From contig CALWAR010000034.1 in assembly GCA_944375765.1 (NCBI GenBank), positions 1 through 64,000 on the forward strand: a DNA stretch of 64,000 bases, written 5' to 3'. The translations under genes were made by a program, and so were the position numbers. Shown here in pieces: positions 8,683 through 17,519 of this stretch. Under the pieces are notes generated by a model. That model worked only from the letters and a program-made list of their open reading frames with translations, ran no database searches and was not told the DNA's origin. How positions within the stretch are numbered: position 1 is the stretch's first letter; each line of letters opens with the position of its first letter. This stretch comes from an uncultured Mediterraneibacter sp. (lineage in GTDB: Bacteria > Bacillota > Clostridia > Lachnospirales > Lachnospiraceae).

Positions 8683-9647
8683 AATCTCTGACAAAAAAAA
8701 TCTTTCTCATCTCCGGCTGCTGCATGGGCGCAGGACTCCTTCTGACAGGAGCCGGCGTCGCATCAGGCGGATGGCCGGGATTCGCGCTGACGAGAACCGG
8801 CGTTCTTTCCGCCTCGTCCAGAGAAGAACCATATACTATGGAGAAAACAAGGCTGGAAGAATTCTCAGGTATTGATCTCGTGATCGGATCCGAAGCTGAC
8901 ATCGAGTTTCTGCCTTCTGACGACAACAGTTTCTATCTTGAGTACACACTGTATGGACAATCTGGCAGGCAGGTATACGATATCTCCGATGATACGCTGC
9001 ATTTCACTTATGACATTGATAACTCCGTCGGCGTATATTTCTTTGGTCTGGGCTCCGGCACAAGATCCGGTTCTCCTGTGATACGCATCTATGTGCCGGA
9101 GAACAGGCAGCTTTCCAAAGTGGATATCCGGAGCAGCTTCGGAGATCTCCTGATCTGTGATCTCTCTGCTAAACAGGCGGACATCCGGGTCGACTACGGA
9201 GATCTGAATATGGAAAATGCAGACTTTAATACCGGGACACTGGAGCTTTCGGCGGGAGATCTGGAGATCTCGGATTCCACCATCAAAACACTTTCGCTGA
9301 CGAACGAATACGGCGACTGTGAGCTGACCGGCATGAATGTGGAAAGCGCGGCGCTTACAATAGATGCCGGCGACCTTATATTCCGCGCAGACTCTCTTGA
9401 GACACTGACCGGTTACAATGATTACGGAGATACCTCTCTCACTCTTCCCGGACAGTTCGTGGACTACTCTTTCACTCTGTACACCGAATACGGCGAGATC
9501 ACCGTACCGGAAGACGCTCCGGGAAGGCTTGTGTCCGAGGACATGATGGAGATGACCTATGACTCTCAGGGAGACGGGGAGAAAAACATCGAGTTCGAGG
9601 CATCCAGCGGGAATATCGTGGTGGACACAGACACAGCCGTCCGGTAA
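8679..9647 (+). CDS. DUF4097-family beta-strand repeat protein, membrane-anchored
   Basis: 322 residues from the ATG at 8679, chosen because AAAAAGGAGG stands eight bases upstream; the frame is open further upstream but lacks a ribosome site. A basic N-terminus and one hydrophobic segment (residues 7-30) anchor or export it. The rest is a run of short strands with recurring Y-G-D-x-x-x-x / A-G-D-L-x-I units (about 165-280), the repeat of DUF4097, predicted to fold as a beta-solenoid. In Bacillus, relatives sit in LiaG/YvlB-type cell-envelope stress loci. Final gene of the PadR operon. Confidence 0.87.
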   Translation: MKSLTKKIFLISGCCMGAGLLLTGAGVASGGWPGFALTRTGVLSASSREEPYTMEKTRLEEFSGIDLVIGSEADIEFLPSDDNSFYLEYTLYGQSGRQVYDISDDTLHFTYDIDNSVGVYFFGLGSGTRSGSPVIRIYVPENRQLSKVDIRSSFGDLLICDLSAKQADIRVDYGDLNMENADFNTGTLELSAGDLEISDSTIKTLSLTNEYGDCELTGMNVESAALTIDAGDLIFRADSLETLTGYNDYGDTSLTLPGQFVDYSFTLYTEYGEITVPEDAPGRLVSEDMMEMTYDSQGDGEKNIEFEASSGNIVVDTDTAVR

Positions 9648-9720
9648 ACGGTCGCCAGGATTCCGGGCAGGCCTGTACTTTGGCCCGTCCCCCGCACTCC
9701 GCCCCACTGCCGGTAAGATC

Positions 9721-9771
9721 ATACAGGGGATGGAGCCCGGATCAGACTGATCCGGGCTCCATCCCCTGTAT
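9721..9771. terminator. Perfect 24-bp hairpin between two convergent operons
   Basis: Arms 9721-9744 and 9748-9771 are fully complementary with a three-base loop. It sits between the convergent DUF4097 and apgM-like genes and probably stops transcription from both sides. Neither strand has a T-run after the stem, so it is not a textbook intrinsic terminator. Confidence 0.65.
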
Positions 9772-9803
9772 TATGCAGTACGACCATCATCGTACTCTTC
9801 ATT

Positions 9804-11057
9804 TCACTGCAGACTGCTGTCAGACCGACTGTCCAGCAGATGGTCAATCAGCCGGTATCCTTCTTCCAGGAAGATCCCGGTCTCTCTTCCGGTCTTCTCG
9901 GAGTAACTCTCTTTACCCTCTGCTTTCTTCGTGCTGTCATACAGCATATACGGCACCGGATCCGACGTATGTGTGCGCACGCGCACAGGCGTCGGATGAT
10001 CCGGCAGGATGAGCATTCTGTAATCCGTCCCGGAATCTTTCAACGCATCTGCCACGGGACCGACGACCTGTTCATCAATATATTCGATGGCTCTTATCTT
10101 GTCATCCGCGCTTCCCTGATGTCCCATCTCATCAGGAGCTTCTATATGTACATAAACGAAATCAAATCCGTCTTCCGTGAGGGCCTTTACAGCCGCTTCT
10201 GCCTTGCCGCCATAGTTTGTGTGCAGGCCGCCATTGGCGCCTTCCACGCTGATATTGTGAATTCCTGAGCCGACAGCGATTCCTTTCAGAAGATCCACGG
10301 CCGAGATCATCGCGCCTTTTACTTTATTCTTCTCCTCAAAGGAAGTTAAGGCCGGGCGGGTGCCTGCGCCCCAGAACCAGGCGGAATTCGCCGGATTCTT
10401 TCCCTCTGCGCGCCGCTTTACATTGACCGGATGGTCTCTTAATATATCATAGCTTTTGATCATCATGTCACGCAGCACCGGATCTTCAGGCAGATACCCG
10501 CCGATCCTTTTCGTCAGGATGTCGTGAGGAGCAGTCAGCTCTCTTACTCTGCCGTTCTTCTCGATCAGCAGATGGCGGTAACTCGTCCCCGGATAAAATG
10601 CATATCCGTCGGCATAACACGGACGCGCGGACTCATCCCCGCCTGCGAACTCTTCCTGCAGCGCACGGATAAGCTCTTCTGCCTCTTCTGTGCTTATCTC
10701 GCCGGAGCTGTGATCCAGGATCCTGCGGTCCTCATAGTTTTCCTCTTCCTCCGAGAGAGTGACCAGGTTGCAGCGGAAAGACACGTCGGTCTCTTCCATC
10801 TCCACTCCTATGCTCAGCGCCTCCAGCGGGGAGCGCCCGGAATAATATTTCCCCGGATCATATCCGATCACTGACAGGTTCGCAGAATCGCTCCCGGGAG
10901 CCATACCCTCCGGCACTGTGCGCACCATGCCGATCTCCGAGGACCCGGCCAGAAGATCCATGTGAGGCGTGCGCGCAGCCTCCAATGGAGTCTTTCCTCC
11001 CATATCTGCAAGCGGTTCGTCCGCCATTCCGTCACACAAGATCACGATATACTTCAT
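9804..11057 (-). CDS. ApgM-type phosphoglycerate-mutase-like protein, probable homoserine kinase
   Basis: 417 residues of the alkaline-phosphatase superfamily, archaeal-type cofactor-independent phosphoglycerate mutase (ApgM) group. Metal-site motifs are clear: C-D-G-M-A-D at 8-13, the G-S-D-S-A-N-L-S segment at 55-62, and the C-terminal I-E-A-P-D-E-M-G-H and L-I-L-P-D-H-P-T-P motifs. Family members directly beside homoserine dehydrogenase form the group described as proposed homoserine kinases (TIGR02535); here the gene lies 27 bp behind hom. It would then phosphorylate homoserine for threonine synthesis. The mutase activity remains the alternative; the sequence alone does not decide. Confidence 0.85.
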   Translation of the reverse strand: MKYIVILCDGMADEPLADMGGKTPLEAARTPHMDLLAGSSEIGMVRTVPEGMAPGSDSANLSVIGYDPGKYYSGRSPLEALSIGVEMEETDVSFRCNLVTLSEEEENYEDRRILDHSSGEISTEEAEELIRALQEEFAGGDESARPCYADGYAFYPGTSYRHLLIEKNGRVRELTAPHDILTKRIGGYLPEDPVLRDMMIKSYDILRDHPVNVKRRAEGKNPANSAWFWGAGTRPALTSFEEKNKVKGAMISAVDLLKGIAVGSGIHNISVEGANGGLHTNYGGKAEAAVKALTEDGFDFVYVHIEAPDEMGHQGSADDKIRAIEYIDEQVVGPVADALKDSGTDYRMLILPDHPTPVRVRTHTSDPVPYMLYDSTKKAEGKESYSEKTGRETGIFLEEGYRLIDHLLDSRSDSSLQ

Positions 11058-11084
11058 GTCTTCCTCCTATCAGTCACTCCACCT

Positions 11085-12317
11085 CTAGTCCCCGACATTC
11101 TGATCCTCGATACGGATCATATGCAGGATCCCGTCGATCTGTGACGATCTTCTCAGATAATCCCCCTCTGTCATCACCTCTGTCATAATGCCGAATTCAT
11201 CTGTCAGTCCGTCCGCTTCCACTGTCCGGACAGGCCCAAATGCCTTTTCCACCTCTCCAAGACGCTCTTTCGCGCTTCCGCTCAGGCGGACAAAGAACTG
11301 CTTGCGTGTGTCTTCGATCGGCATGAGTGTGAGTTTCTCATTCTTCCACATGGTCATGATGTTTCTGTGAAGATGCTTCGCCCCGTCAACAACATCCGCC
11401 ACGACCGCGCTGGCCGTCGGCAGCTTGCCTGCGCCGCTCCCGTAGAACATAGCGTCTCCGAGCATGTTCCCGTGCACGAATACCGCGTTAAACACGTCGT
11501 TTACACTGTAGAGCGGATGCTCTTTATTTAAGAGAACAGGGGCCACGATCGCATGGAGATGGTCGCCGTGGCGTTTGCTGGATGCGATGAGCTTGATCGT
11601 CATCCCCAGTTTCTTCGCATAGAGCATATCTTTCCTGGTGATCTTTGTGATGCCTTCTGTATAGATATCCTCAAAATCCACCTGCTGCCCTGATATGAGC
11701 GAGGAGAGGATAGCGATCTTCCGGCAGGCGTCATATCCTTCCACGTCCGCTTCCGGATTGCGCTCCGCATATCCGTTGTCCTGCGCTTCCTTTAACACTT
11801 CATCGTAATCGGCGCCTTCATAAAACATCTTGCTGAGCATGTAGTTCGTCGTGCCGTTTAAGATACCTGTGATCTCCTCGATCTTGTCCGCCGTCAGGCA
11901 GGAATTCAGCGCGCGGATAATCGGAATACCGCCGCCTACGCTCGCCTCGAACAGGAAATTAAGTTCTCTGTCACGGGCGATGGAGAGCAGCTCCGCTCCA
12001 TGCTTTGCCACAAGCGCTTTGTTGGACGTAACAACGCTCTTGCCCGCTTCCAGACAGCGCTTCACAAAGGTGTACGCCGGCTCGATGCCGCCCATCACTT
12101 CCACTACGATACGGATGTCGGGATCATTGATGATCACATCCACGTCATGGACGATCTTGTCCTGCACAGGATCTCCCGGGAAATCCCTGAGATCGAGCAC
12201 ATATTTGATATTGATCTCGTCTGCCGCTCTCTGGTTGATAATGTCGCTGTTTGTGTTGATGACTTCCACTACGCCGGAACCTACCGTGCCGTAGCCCATT
12301 ACTGCTATGTTTACCAT
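11085..12317 (-). CDS. hom: Homoserine dehydrogenase
   Basis: 410 residues. Reduces aspartate semialdehyde to homoserine with NAD(P)H, the branch point to threonine and methionine. N-terminal Rossmann motif G-Y-G-T-V-G-S-G-V; catalytic region with N-G-T-T-N-Y-M-L-S, followed by E-A-Q-D-N-G-Y-A-E and G-Y-D-A-C-R-K, all standard. The C-terminal 80 residues (from F-V-R-L-S-G-S) form an ACT domain, implying feedback control by an amino acid, usually threonine. Two ATGs are adjacent; I chose the second because GGAG then stands six bases away. Third gene of secA-prfB-hom-apgM, with 46 bp after prfB. Confidence 0.95.
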   Translation of the reverse strand: MVNIAVMGYGTVGSGVVEVINTNSDIINQRAADEINIKYVLDLRDFPGDPVQDKIVHDVDVIINDPDIRIVVEVMGGIEPAYTFVKRCLEAGKSVVTSNKALVAKHGAELLSIARDRELNFLFEASVGGGIPIIRALNSCLTADKIEEITGILNGTTNYMLSKMFYEGADYDEVLKEAQDNGYAERNPEADVEGYDACRKIAILSSLISGQQVDFEDIYTEGITKITRKDMLYAKKLGMTIKLIASSKRHGDHLHAIVAPVLLNKEHPLYSVNDVFNAVFVHGNMLGDAMFYGSGAGKLPTASAVVADVVDGAKHLHRNIMTMWKNEKLTLMPIEDTRKQFFVRLSGSAKERLGEVEKAFGPVRTVEADGLTDEFGIMTEVMTEGDYLRRSSQIDGILHMIRIEDQNVGD

Positions 12318-12366
12318 CATTTTCTCCTTTTTTGTACTTTCTTTCTGTGCTTTTACAGCGGAGGAC

Positions 12367-13495
12367 TTAACTGTCCTGCTGCCCGGACGCCGGATCTTTC
12401 TCCTGGCTTAAGTAAGCGTTTATGAACGGATCAATGCTGCCGTCCAGCACACCGTTCACATTGCTGACTTCCGTATTTGTGCGATGATCTTTCACCAGAG
12501 TATACGGCTGCATGACGTATGAACGGATCTGGTTGCCGAAGTTGATATCCCGGACTTCTCCCCGGATATCGGACATTTTCTCCGCCTGTTCCTGCTGCTT
12601 CATCAGATACAGCCTGGACTTGAGCATCTGCATCGCCTTGTCCTTGTTCATATGCTGGGAGCGTTCATTCTGGCACTGCACCACGATCCCTGTAGGGAGA
12701 TGAGTGATCCTGACAGCAGACGACGTCTTGTTGATATGCTGTCCGCCTGCCCCGCTGGAGCGGTAAGTGTCGATCTTGAGATCATCGTCGCTGATCTCGA
12801 TATCAATATCTTCTTCGATATCCGGGATCACATCGCAGGATGCAAAAGACGTCTGTCTCTTGCCTGCCGCATTGAACGGAGAGATGCGCACGAGACGGTG
12901 GACGCCTTTTTCCGAGCGCAGATACCCGTATGCGTTCTCGCCTTTTACCTCAAAGGTAACGCCCTTGACTCCGGCCACATCTCCTTCGAGAAAGTCAAGT
13001 TCTTCTACGTCATAGCCTTTTTTCTCCGCCCATCTCGTATACATGCGGTACAGCATGCCGGCCCAGTCGCACGACTCCGTCCCGCCTGCTCCCGCATGGA
13101 GCGTTACGATGGCATTGTCCCTGTCATAGGGCCCGGTCAGCAGAGTGCTGATCCGAAGTTCCTCGAACGTCCCCTCGAATGTCTTCAGCTCTTCTTCGAT
13201 CTCCTGCGCCGTATCCTCATCCGGTTCCTCCTCTCCCATCTCGATGAGGAGCTTCATATCCTCATAGTCTGAGACAAGATTTTCGATCTGTTTGACAGAG
13301 TCCTGAAGACTTTTCAGTTCTTTCATAACCTGCTGAGAGCTGTCGGGATCATCCCAGAATCCCGGCTCCTCCAGCCTTTTCTGCAGTTCTTCCACTCTGA
13401 GTTTCTTTGACGCTAAGTCAAAGTGAATCCCTCAGATCTTTCAGCGGTTCTTCATATGCAGTCAGTCTTGACTTTAATTCATCGAATAAAACCAC
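12367..13495 (-). CDS. prfB: Peptide chain release factor 2 with programmed +1 frameshift
   Basis: Recognises UGA and UAA stop codons and triggers release of the finished protein. The long frame starts within the gene; joining it to the upstream frame gives about 375 residues, the usual length. Translation starts at GTG 13495 with AGAGGTG about six bases upstream, reads 25 codons, meets TGA at 13420-13418 and must slip by one base (CTT-T-GAC) into the downstream frame beginning D-L-A-S-K-K. The domain-3 loop S-G-A-G-G-Q-H-I-N-K (GGQ) is intact; the stop-recognition loop is in S-P-F-N-A-A region context. Low RF2 lets ribosomes pause at UGA and shift, giving autoregulation. It lies 39 bp behind secA. 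Confidence 0.95.
13417..13432 (-). promoter_or_regulatory. RF2 programmed frameshift site
   Basis: On the minus strand AGGG (13432-13429) precedes CTT-TGA-C (13423-13417). CTTTGAC is the classic RF2 slippery stop: the Leu-tRNA moves from CUU to UUU when RF2 is scarce. The internal Shine-Dalgarno stretch is shorter and two bases further away than in the Escherichia coli site. Confidence 0.9.
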
Positions 13496-13534
13496 CTTAT
13501 TCACCTCTTTCTTTTTCTTATAATTGATCGCAGC

Positions 13535-16120
13535 CTACGCACTGCCAAGCTGCTTTCGGCCGCAGCACTGTTTATATTTCTTACCGCTTCCGCACGGACA
13601 CGGATCGTTTGGATAGACCTTCTTCTCCGCCCGCTTCTTTGGAGCGCGGGCGGAAGTGTCGTCCTTGTTCGTCCCTGTAACTTTGGCCACTTCTTCCCGC
13701 TCGACTTTCTGCTCCACACGGATGTTGAACAGTGTGCGGATCGTCGTCTCAGCGATCATGTTCGTCATCTCGCCGAACATATTGTAACCTGTCATCTTAT
13801 ACTCCACGAGCGGATCTCTCTGCCCGTAAGCCTGCAGTCCGATCCCCTGCCGGAGCTGATCCATATCGTCGATATGGTCCATCCATCTGGCGTCGATGAC
13901 TTTTAAGAGCACGACACGCTCGATCTCGCGGATCTGCTCCGCCTCCGGAAACTCCGCCTCTTTTGCCTCGTACGCCTTGACCGCGCGCTCCTTTAAGAGA
14001 TGCTTGAGTTCTTTCTGGCGCATATCCTGGCACTCTTTCGTCCCCGGAAGTTCCATCTGGGGGATCACATTGTGGAGGTTCACGTCAAGTCCTTTGATGT
14101 CCCAGTCCTCCGCATCCGCCTCAGGAGACGCGAAACGGTCTGTGATGTTCTCCACGTACTCGGTTATCATATTGTAGATCGTGTCTCTCATGCTCTCGCC
14201 GTCGAGCACGCGCCGCCTCTCGCCGTAGATGATCTCTCTCTGCTCGTTCATGACCTGATCGTACTCAAGCAGATTCTTTCGGATACCGAAGTTGTTGATC
14301 TCCAGTTTCTTTTGTGCGCTCTCGATGGCGTTGGAAAGCATCTTGTGCTCGATCTGCTCGCCCTCCCGGACGCCCAGCGCGTTGAACACGCCCATGAGTC
14401 GGTCGGATCCGAACAGACGCAGCAGATCGTCTTCCAGAGAGATATAGAAGCGGGATTCTCCCGGATCGCCCTGACGTCCGCTCCGCCCGCGGAGCTGATT
14501 GTCGATACGTCTCGACTCGTGGCGCTCTGTGCCGATGATTTTAAGTCCGCCTGCGGCTCTCGCATCGTCGTCCAGCTTGATATCCGTACCGCGCCCCGCC
14601 ATGTTGGTGGCGATCGTCACTGCTCCATGGACGCCCGCGTCCGCCACGATCTCGGCTTCCTGCTCATGATACTTTGCATTCAGCACATTGTGTCTGATGC
14701 CCTCTTTTTTGAGCATGCCGCTTAAGAGTTCGGACACCTCGATGGTGATCGTTCCGACGAGCACCGGCTGCCCTTTGTCGTGCGCTCTTTTGACTTCCTC
14801 GACGACGGCCTTGTATTTCTCTTTCTTTGTCTTATACACCGCGTCTTCTAAATCCACTCTCTGTACCGGTACATTAGTGGGGATCTCGATGACGTCCATT
14901 CCGTAGATGTCCCGGAACTCTTTCTCCTCGGTAAGAGCCGTACCCGTCATACCGCTCTTTTTCTCGAACTTGTTGAACAGATTCTGAAAAGTGATCGTAG
15001 CCAGCGTCTTACTCTCCCGGCGTACTTTCACATGCTCCTTGGCCTCGATCGCCTGGTGGAGCCCGTCGGAGTAGCGGCGCCCCGGCATGATACGTCCGGT
15101 GAACTCGTCAACGATCATGACTTCCCCGTCCTGTGTCACCACGTAGTCCTGATCCCTGAACATGAGGCTGTGGGCCCTGAGCGCCAGGATAATGTTGTGC
15201 TGGATCTCCAGATTCTCAGGATCCGCCAGGTTCTCTATATGGAAGAACTTTTCGACTTTTTTGATGCCGTCTTCTGTCAGATTAACTGTCTTTTCTTTCT
15301 CATTGACGATAAAGTCTCCTGTCTCCTCGATCTCTTCTCCCATGATGGCGTTGATCTTGGAAAACTCTCCGCTTGCCTCGCCCCGCTCGAGCTGCCGCGC
15401 CAGGATATCGCAGGCCTCATACAGCCTGGTGGACTTCCCGCTCTGTCCGGAGATGATGAGCGGAGTCCTTGCCTCATCGATGAGAACAGAGTCGACCTCG
15501 TCAATAATAGCAAAATGCAGTCCTCTCTGAACGAGTTGTTCCTTATATATGACCATATTGTCGCGAAGATAGTCAAATCCGAGTTCGTTGTTCGTCACAT
15601 ACGTAATATCACAGCCGTATGCCGCGCGGCGTTCTTTATTGTCCATACCGTTTAAGACTACCCCGACTGTCAGCCCGAGGAACTCGTGGACTTTCCCCAT
15701 CCACTCGGCGTCACGCTTCGCCAGATAATCGTTGACTGTGACGATGTTGACGCCTTTCCCCTCAAGCGCGTTCAGATAGGCCGGGAGGGTGGAAACAAGC
15801 GTCTTTCCCTCTCCGGTCTTCATCTCGGCAATGCGTCCCTGGTGCAGGATGATGCCGCCGATGAGCTGCACTCTGTAGTGGCGCATCCCGAGAGAACGCG
15901 ACGCCGCCTCTCTTACAGCCGCGTATGCTTCGGGAAGAATATCGTCCAGCGTCTCCCCCTCGCCAAGACGCTCTTTGAACTCTCTTGTCTTTTCCCTGAG
16001 TTCTTCGTCAGAGAGTGCTTTCATCTCGGGCTCCAGAGCTTCGATCCTGTCGACAATCGGATAGATGCGTTTCAGTTCATTCTCACTGTGGGTGCCGAAA
16101 ATCTTCTCTATTATACCCAT
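13535..16120 (-). CDS. secA: Preprotein translocase ATPase
   Basis: Motor of the Sec pathway: pushes unfolded preproteins through SecYEG by ATP hydrolysis. 861 residues. N-terminus [13 protein letters not shown]; Walker A at M-K-T-G-E-G-K-T (about 100-107); D-E-V-D-S at the helicase motif II; second ATPase half with N-M-A-G-R-G-T-D-I and G-R-S-G-R-Q-G-D. The C-terminal Zn site [13 protein letters not shown], which binds SecB or ribosomes in other bacteria, is intact. I start at the ATG at 16120, which matches the family N-terminus; a TTG at 16129 lies closer to the AAAGGAG and may be used. First gene of its operon. Confidence 0.97.
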   Translation of the reverse strand: MGIIEKIFGTHSENELKRIYPIVDRIEALEPEMKALSDEELREKTREFKERLGEGETLDDILPEAYAAVREAASRSLGMRHYRVQLIGGIILHQGRIAEMKTGEGKTLVSTLPAYLNALEGKGVNIVTVNDYLAKRDAEWMGKVHEFLGLTVGVVLNGMDNKERRAAYGCDITYVTNNELGFDYLRDNMVIYKEQLVQRGLHFAIIDEVDSVLIDEARTPLIISGQSGKSTRLYEACDILARQLERGEASGEFSKINAIMGEEIEETGDFIVNEKEKTVNLTEDGIKKVEKFFHIENLADPENLEIQHNIILALRAHSLMFRDQDYVVTQDGEVMIVDEFTGRIMPGRRYSDGLHQAIEAKEHVKVRRESKTLATITFQNLFNKFEKKSGMTGTALTEEKEFRDIYGMDVIEIPTNVPVQRVDLEDAVYKTKKEKYKAVVEEVKRAHDKGQPVLVGTITIEVSELLSGMLKKEGIRHNVLNAKYHEQEAEIVADAGVHGAVTIATNMAGRGTDIKLDDDARAAGGLKIIGTERHESRRIDNQLRGRSGRQGDPGESRFYISLEDDLLRLFGSDRLMGVFNALGVREGEQIEHKMLSNAIESAQKKLEINNFGIRKNLLEYDQVMNEQREIIYGERRRVLDGESMRDTIYNMITEYVENITDRFASPEADAEDWDIKGLDVNLHNVIPQMELPGTKECQDMRQKELKHLLKERAVKAYEAKEAEFPEAEQIREIERVVLLKVIDARWMDHIDDMDQLRQGIGLQAYGQRDPLVEYKMTGYNMFGEMTNMIAETTIRTLFNIRVEQKVEREEVAKVTGTNKDDTSARAPKKRAEKKVYPNDPCPCGSGKKYKQCCGRKQLGSA

Positions 16121-16185
16121 ATCACACAATTAACTCCTTTAAATGATATGACACCGGCGCATTGCCCGATGCACTTACGTTTTCC

Positions 16186-16214
16186 ATTTTAGCACTAACT
16201 TATGGCTAATTCAA
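16186..16214 (-). promoter_or_regulatory. Promoter of the secA-prfB-hom operon
   Basis: TTGAAT (16214-16209) and TAAAAT (16191-16186) on the minus strand, 17 bp apart. The -35 overlaps the last codons and stop of hisA. Confidence 0.7.
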
Positions 16215-16979
16215 CATTTTCTTCACTGTCTCATATGGGACGTCTCCGCCGAAAAGATCCAGGGCGCTCCCGATTGTAAAATCCACGCCTCCTTTGCTCA
16301 GTTTTCGGAATTTTTCGATATCCGCCAGCGAGCTGATCCCTCCCGCATATGTGACAGGGATCCCTTTCCATTTCCCGAGCATATGTACCAGTTCTTCCTC
16401 CATACCGGAACGTTTTCCCTCGACGTCCACTCCGTGGATCAGAAATTCATCACAGTATGCCGCCAGAGTATCCAGCGTCTCTTCTGTCAGTTCCATATCC
16501 GTATACTTCTGCCACCGGTCTGTCACCACATAGTATCTGCCGCCGCGCCGTCTGCAGCTTAAATCCAGCACGATGTGTTCCCGCCCCACCGAGGAGACCA
16601 GTCTGTCAAGATTTTCTTTTCTGAACGTCCCGTCACAAAAGACATAGGATGTGACGATTACATGGCCCGCGCCTGCCTCCAGATATCCCGCCGCATTTTC
16701 CGCCGTCACCCCTCCGCCTATCTGCATTCCCCCGGGATACGCTTGCAGCGCGCCAAGGGCCTGTCGCTTTGTCTCTTCATAGAAAGGCGAGCCGCTGTGG
16801 TTGAGCAGGATAATGTGGCCTCCTTTCAGGCCGTCCCTTTTATACAGCCCGGCATAGTAGTCCGCTCCCTTCCCTGCTGCAAAGTTCGTCTGCGCGCTGT
16901 CATTCTCATCTCTTAAGCTGCCACCCACGATCTGCTTTACTTTCCCGTTATGTATATCGATGCATGGTCTGAATCTCAT
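16206..16979 (-). CDS. hisA: ProFAR isomerase, eukaryotic HIS6 type
   Basis: Fourth enzyme of histidine synthesis: Amadori isomerisation of ProFAR to PRFAR. 257 residues, a TIM barrel. The sequence resembles fungal HIS6 more than usual bacterial HisA: C-I-D-I-H-N-G-K-V-K-Q-I-V-G-G at 6-20, H-V-I-V-T-S-Y-V-F, V-L-D-L-S-C-R-R, the W-Q-K-Y-T-D-M-E-L stretch, E-F-L-I-H-G-V-D-V-E-G, and near the end G-S-A-L-D-L-F-G-G. The two catalytic aspartates (in C-I-D and L-D-L-S) are present. I start at 16979 where AGGAGAG stands six bases upstream. No other his gene is nearby, so it is separate from a his operon. Confidence 0.92.
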   Translation of the reverse strand: MRFRPCIDIHNGKVKQIVGGSLRDENDSAQTNFAAGKGADYYAGLYKRDGLKGGHIILLNHSGSPFYEETKRQALGALQAYPGGMQIGGGVTAENAAGYLEAGAGHVIVTSYVFCDGTFRKENLDRLVSSVGREHIVLDLSCRRRGGRYYVVTDRWQKYTDMELTEETLDTLAAYCDEFLIHGVDVEGKRSGMEEELVHMLGKWKGIPVTYAGGISSLADIEKFRKLSKGGVDFTIGSALDLFGGDVPYETVKKMLN

Positions 16980-17006
16980 GTCCCGCTCTCCTGTCTTATC
17001 GTCACA

Positions 17007-17045
17007 ACTGCCGCAGCAGAGGAGATAATCCCGCGCTGCGGCAGT
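17007..17045 (-). terminator. GC-rich hairpin between the small lipoprotein gene and hisA
   Basis: Perfect 11-bp arms ACTGCCGCAGC (17007-17017) and GCTGCGGCAGT (17035-17045), loop 17 bases. On the minus strand it follows the lipoprotein stop by 20 bases and precedes hisA by 28. No U-run follows, so it may attenuate or stabilise rather than fully terminate. Confidence 0.45.
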
Positions 17046-17064
17046 CGTCTTTATTCTGTTTCTG

Positions 17065-17433
17065 TCACTGGCGTGTGTCTTTGTCTGTCGCACTGTTGTC
17101 CGTGCCGCCGTCGTCTGTCATCTCGTCAGCAGCTTTGTCTATCCCGTCGGTCACATCGTCTGTAACTTCATCCACGCCGTCGGTCACATCATGTACAGCG
17201 TCGTCAAGGATGCCGTCTCCTTCTGTCGCGTCATTCATCGTACGGTCGTCTGTATTCGATGAGGCGCCGTTGTCATCTGACGACGATGCACCGTCGTTTC
17301 TGTCATTCCCGTTGTTGTCAGTCGTTGACTGGTCTGCCCCGTTGTCTGCGTTATCCTGGTTTCCGCATGCCGTTGCACCGAGAAGGATGAACATGCATGT
17401 CGCAAGCAGAAAGAATTGTTTCATTTTTTTCAT
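17065..17433 (-). CDS. Small Asp-rich lipoprotein of unknown function
   Basis: 122 residues. A basic N-terminus, a hydrophobic stretch and a lipobox-like L-G-A-T-A-C (Cys23) mark it as a secreted lipoprotein. The mature part is low-complexity, rich in Asp, Asn, Ser, Thr and Gly, with a degenerate D-x-V-x-D-V-T-D-G-V/I-D repeat around residues 78-105. No enzymatic motif. It follows the sigma-factor gene by 86 bp. Function not recognised; a disordered, negatively charged cell-surface protein is all that can be said. Confidence 0.7.
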   Translation of the reverse strand: MKKMKQFFLLATCMFILLGATACGNQDNADNGADQSTTDNNGNDRNDGASSSDDNGASSNTDDRTMNDATEGDGILDDAVHDVTDGVDEVTDDVTDGIDKAADEMTDDGGTDNSATDKDTRQ

Positions 17434-17519
17434 AAGATCGTCTCCCTTTCCATAAATGTTATCGTACCTCTACTATTTGCAGATTTTCGCTATTTATGCA
17501 TCAGGAGTCCGATTTTTGA

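Noticed and set aside
12321..12366. A riboswitch or T-box ahead of hom
   Set aside because: Only 46 bp separate prfB and hom; there is no room for a T-box and no hairpin with a U-run.
13535..13719. A small minus-strand frame at the end of secA
   Set aside because: Out-of-frame shadow of the secA C-terminus, which has its intact zinc motif in the true frame.
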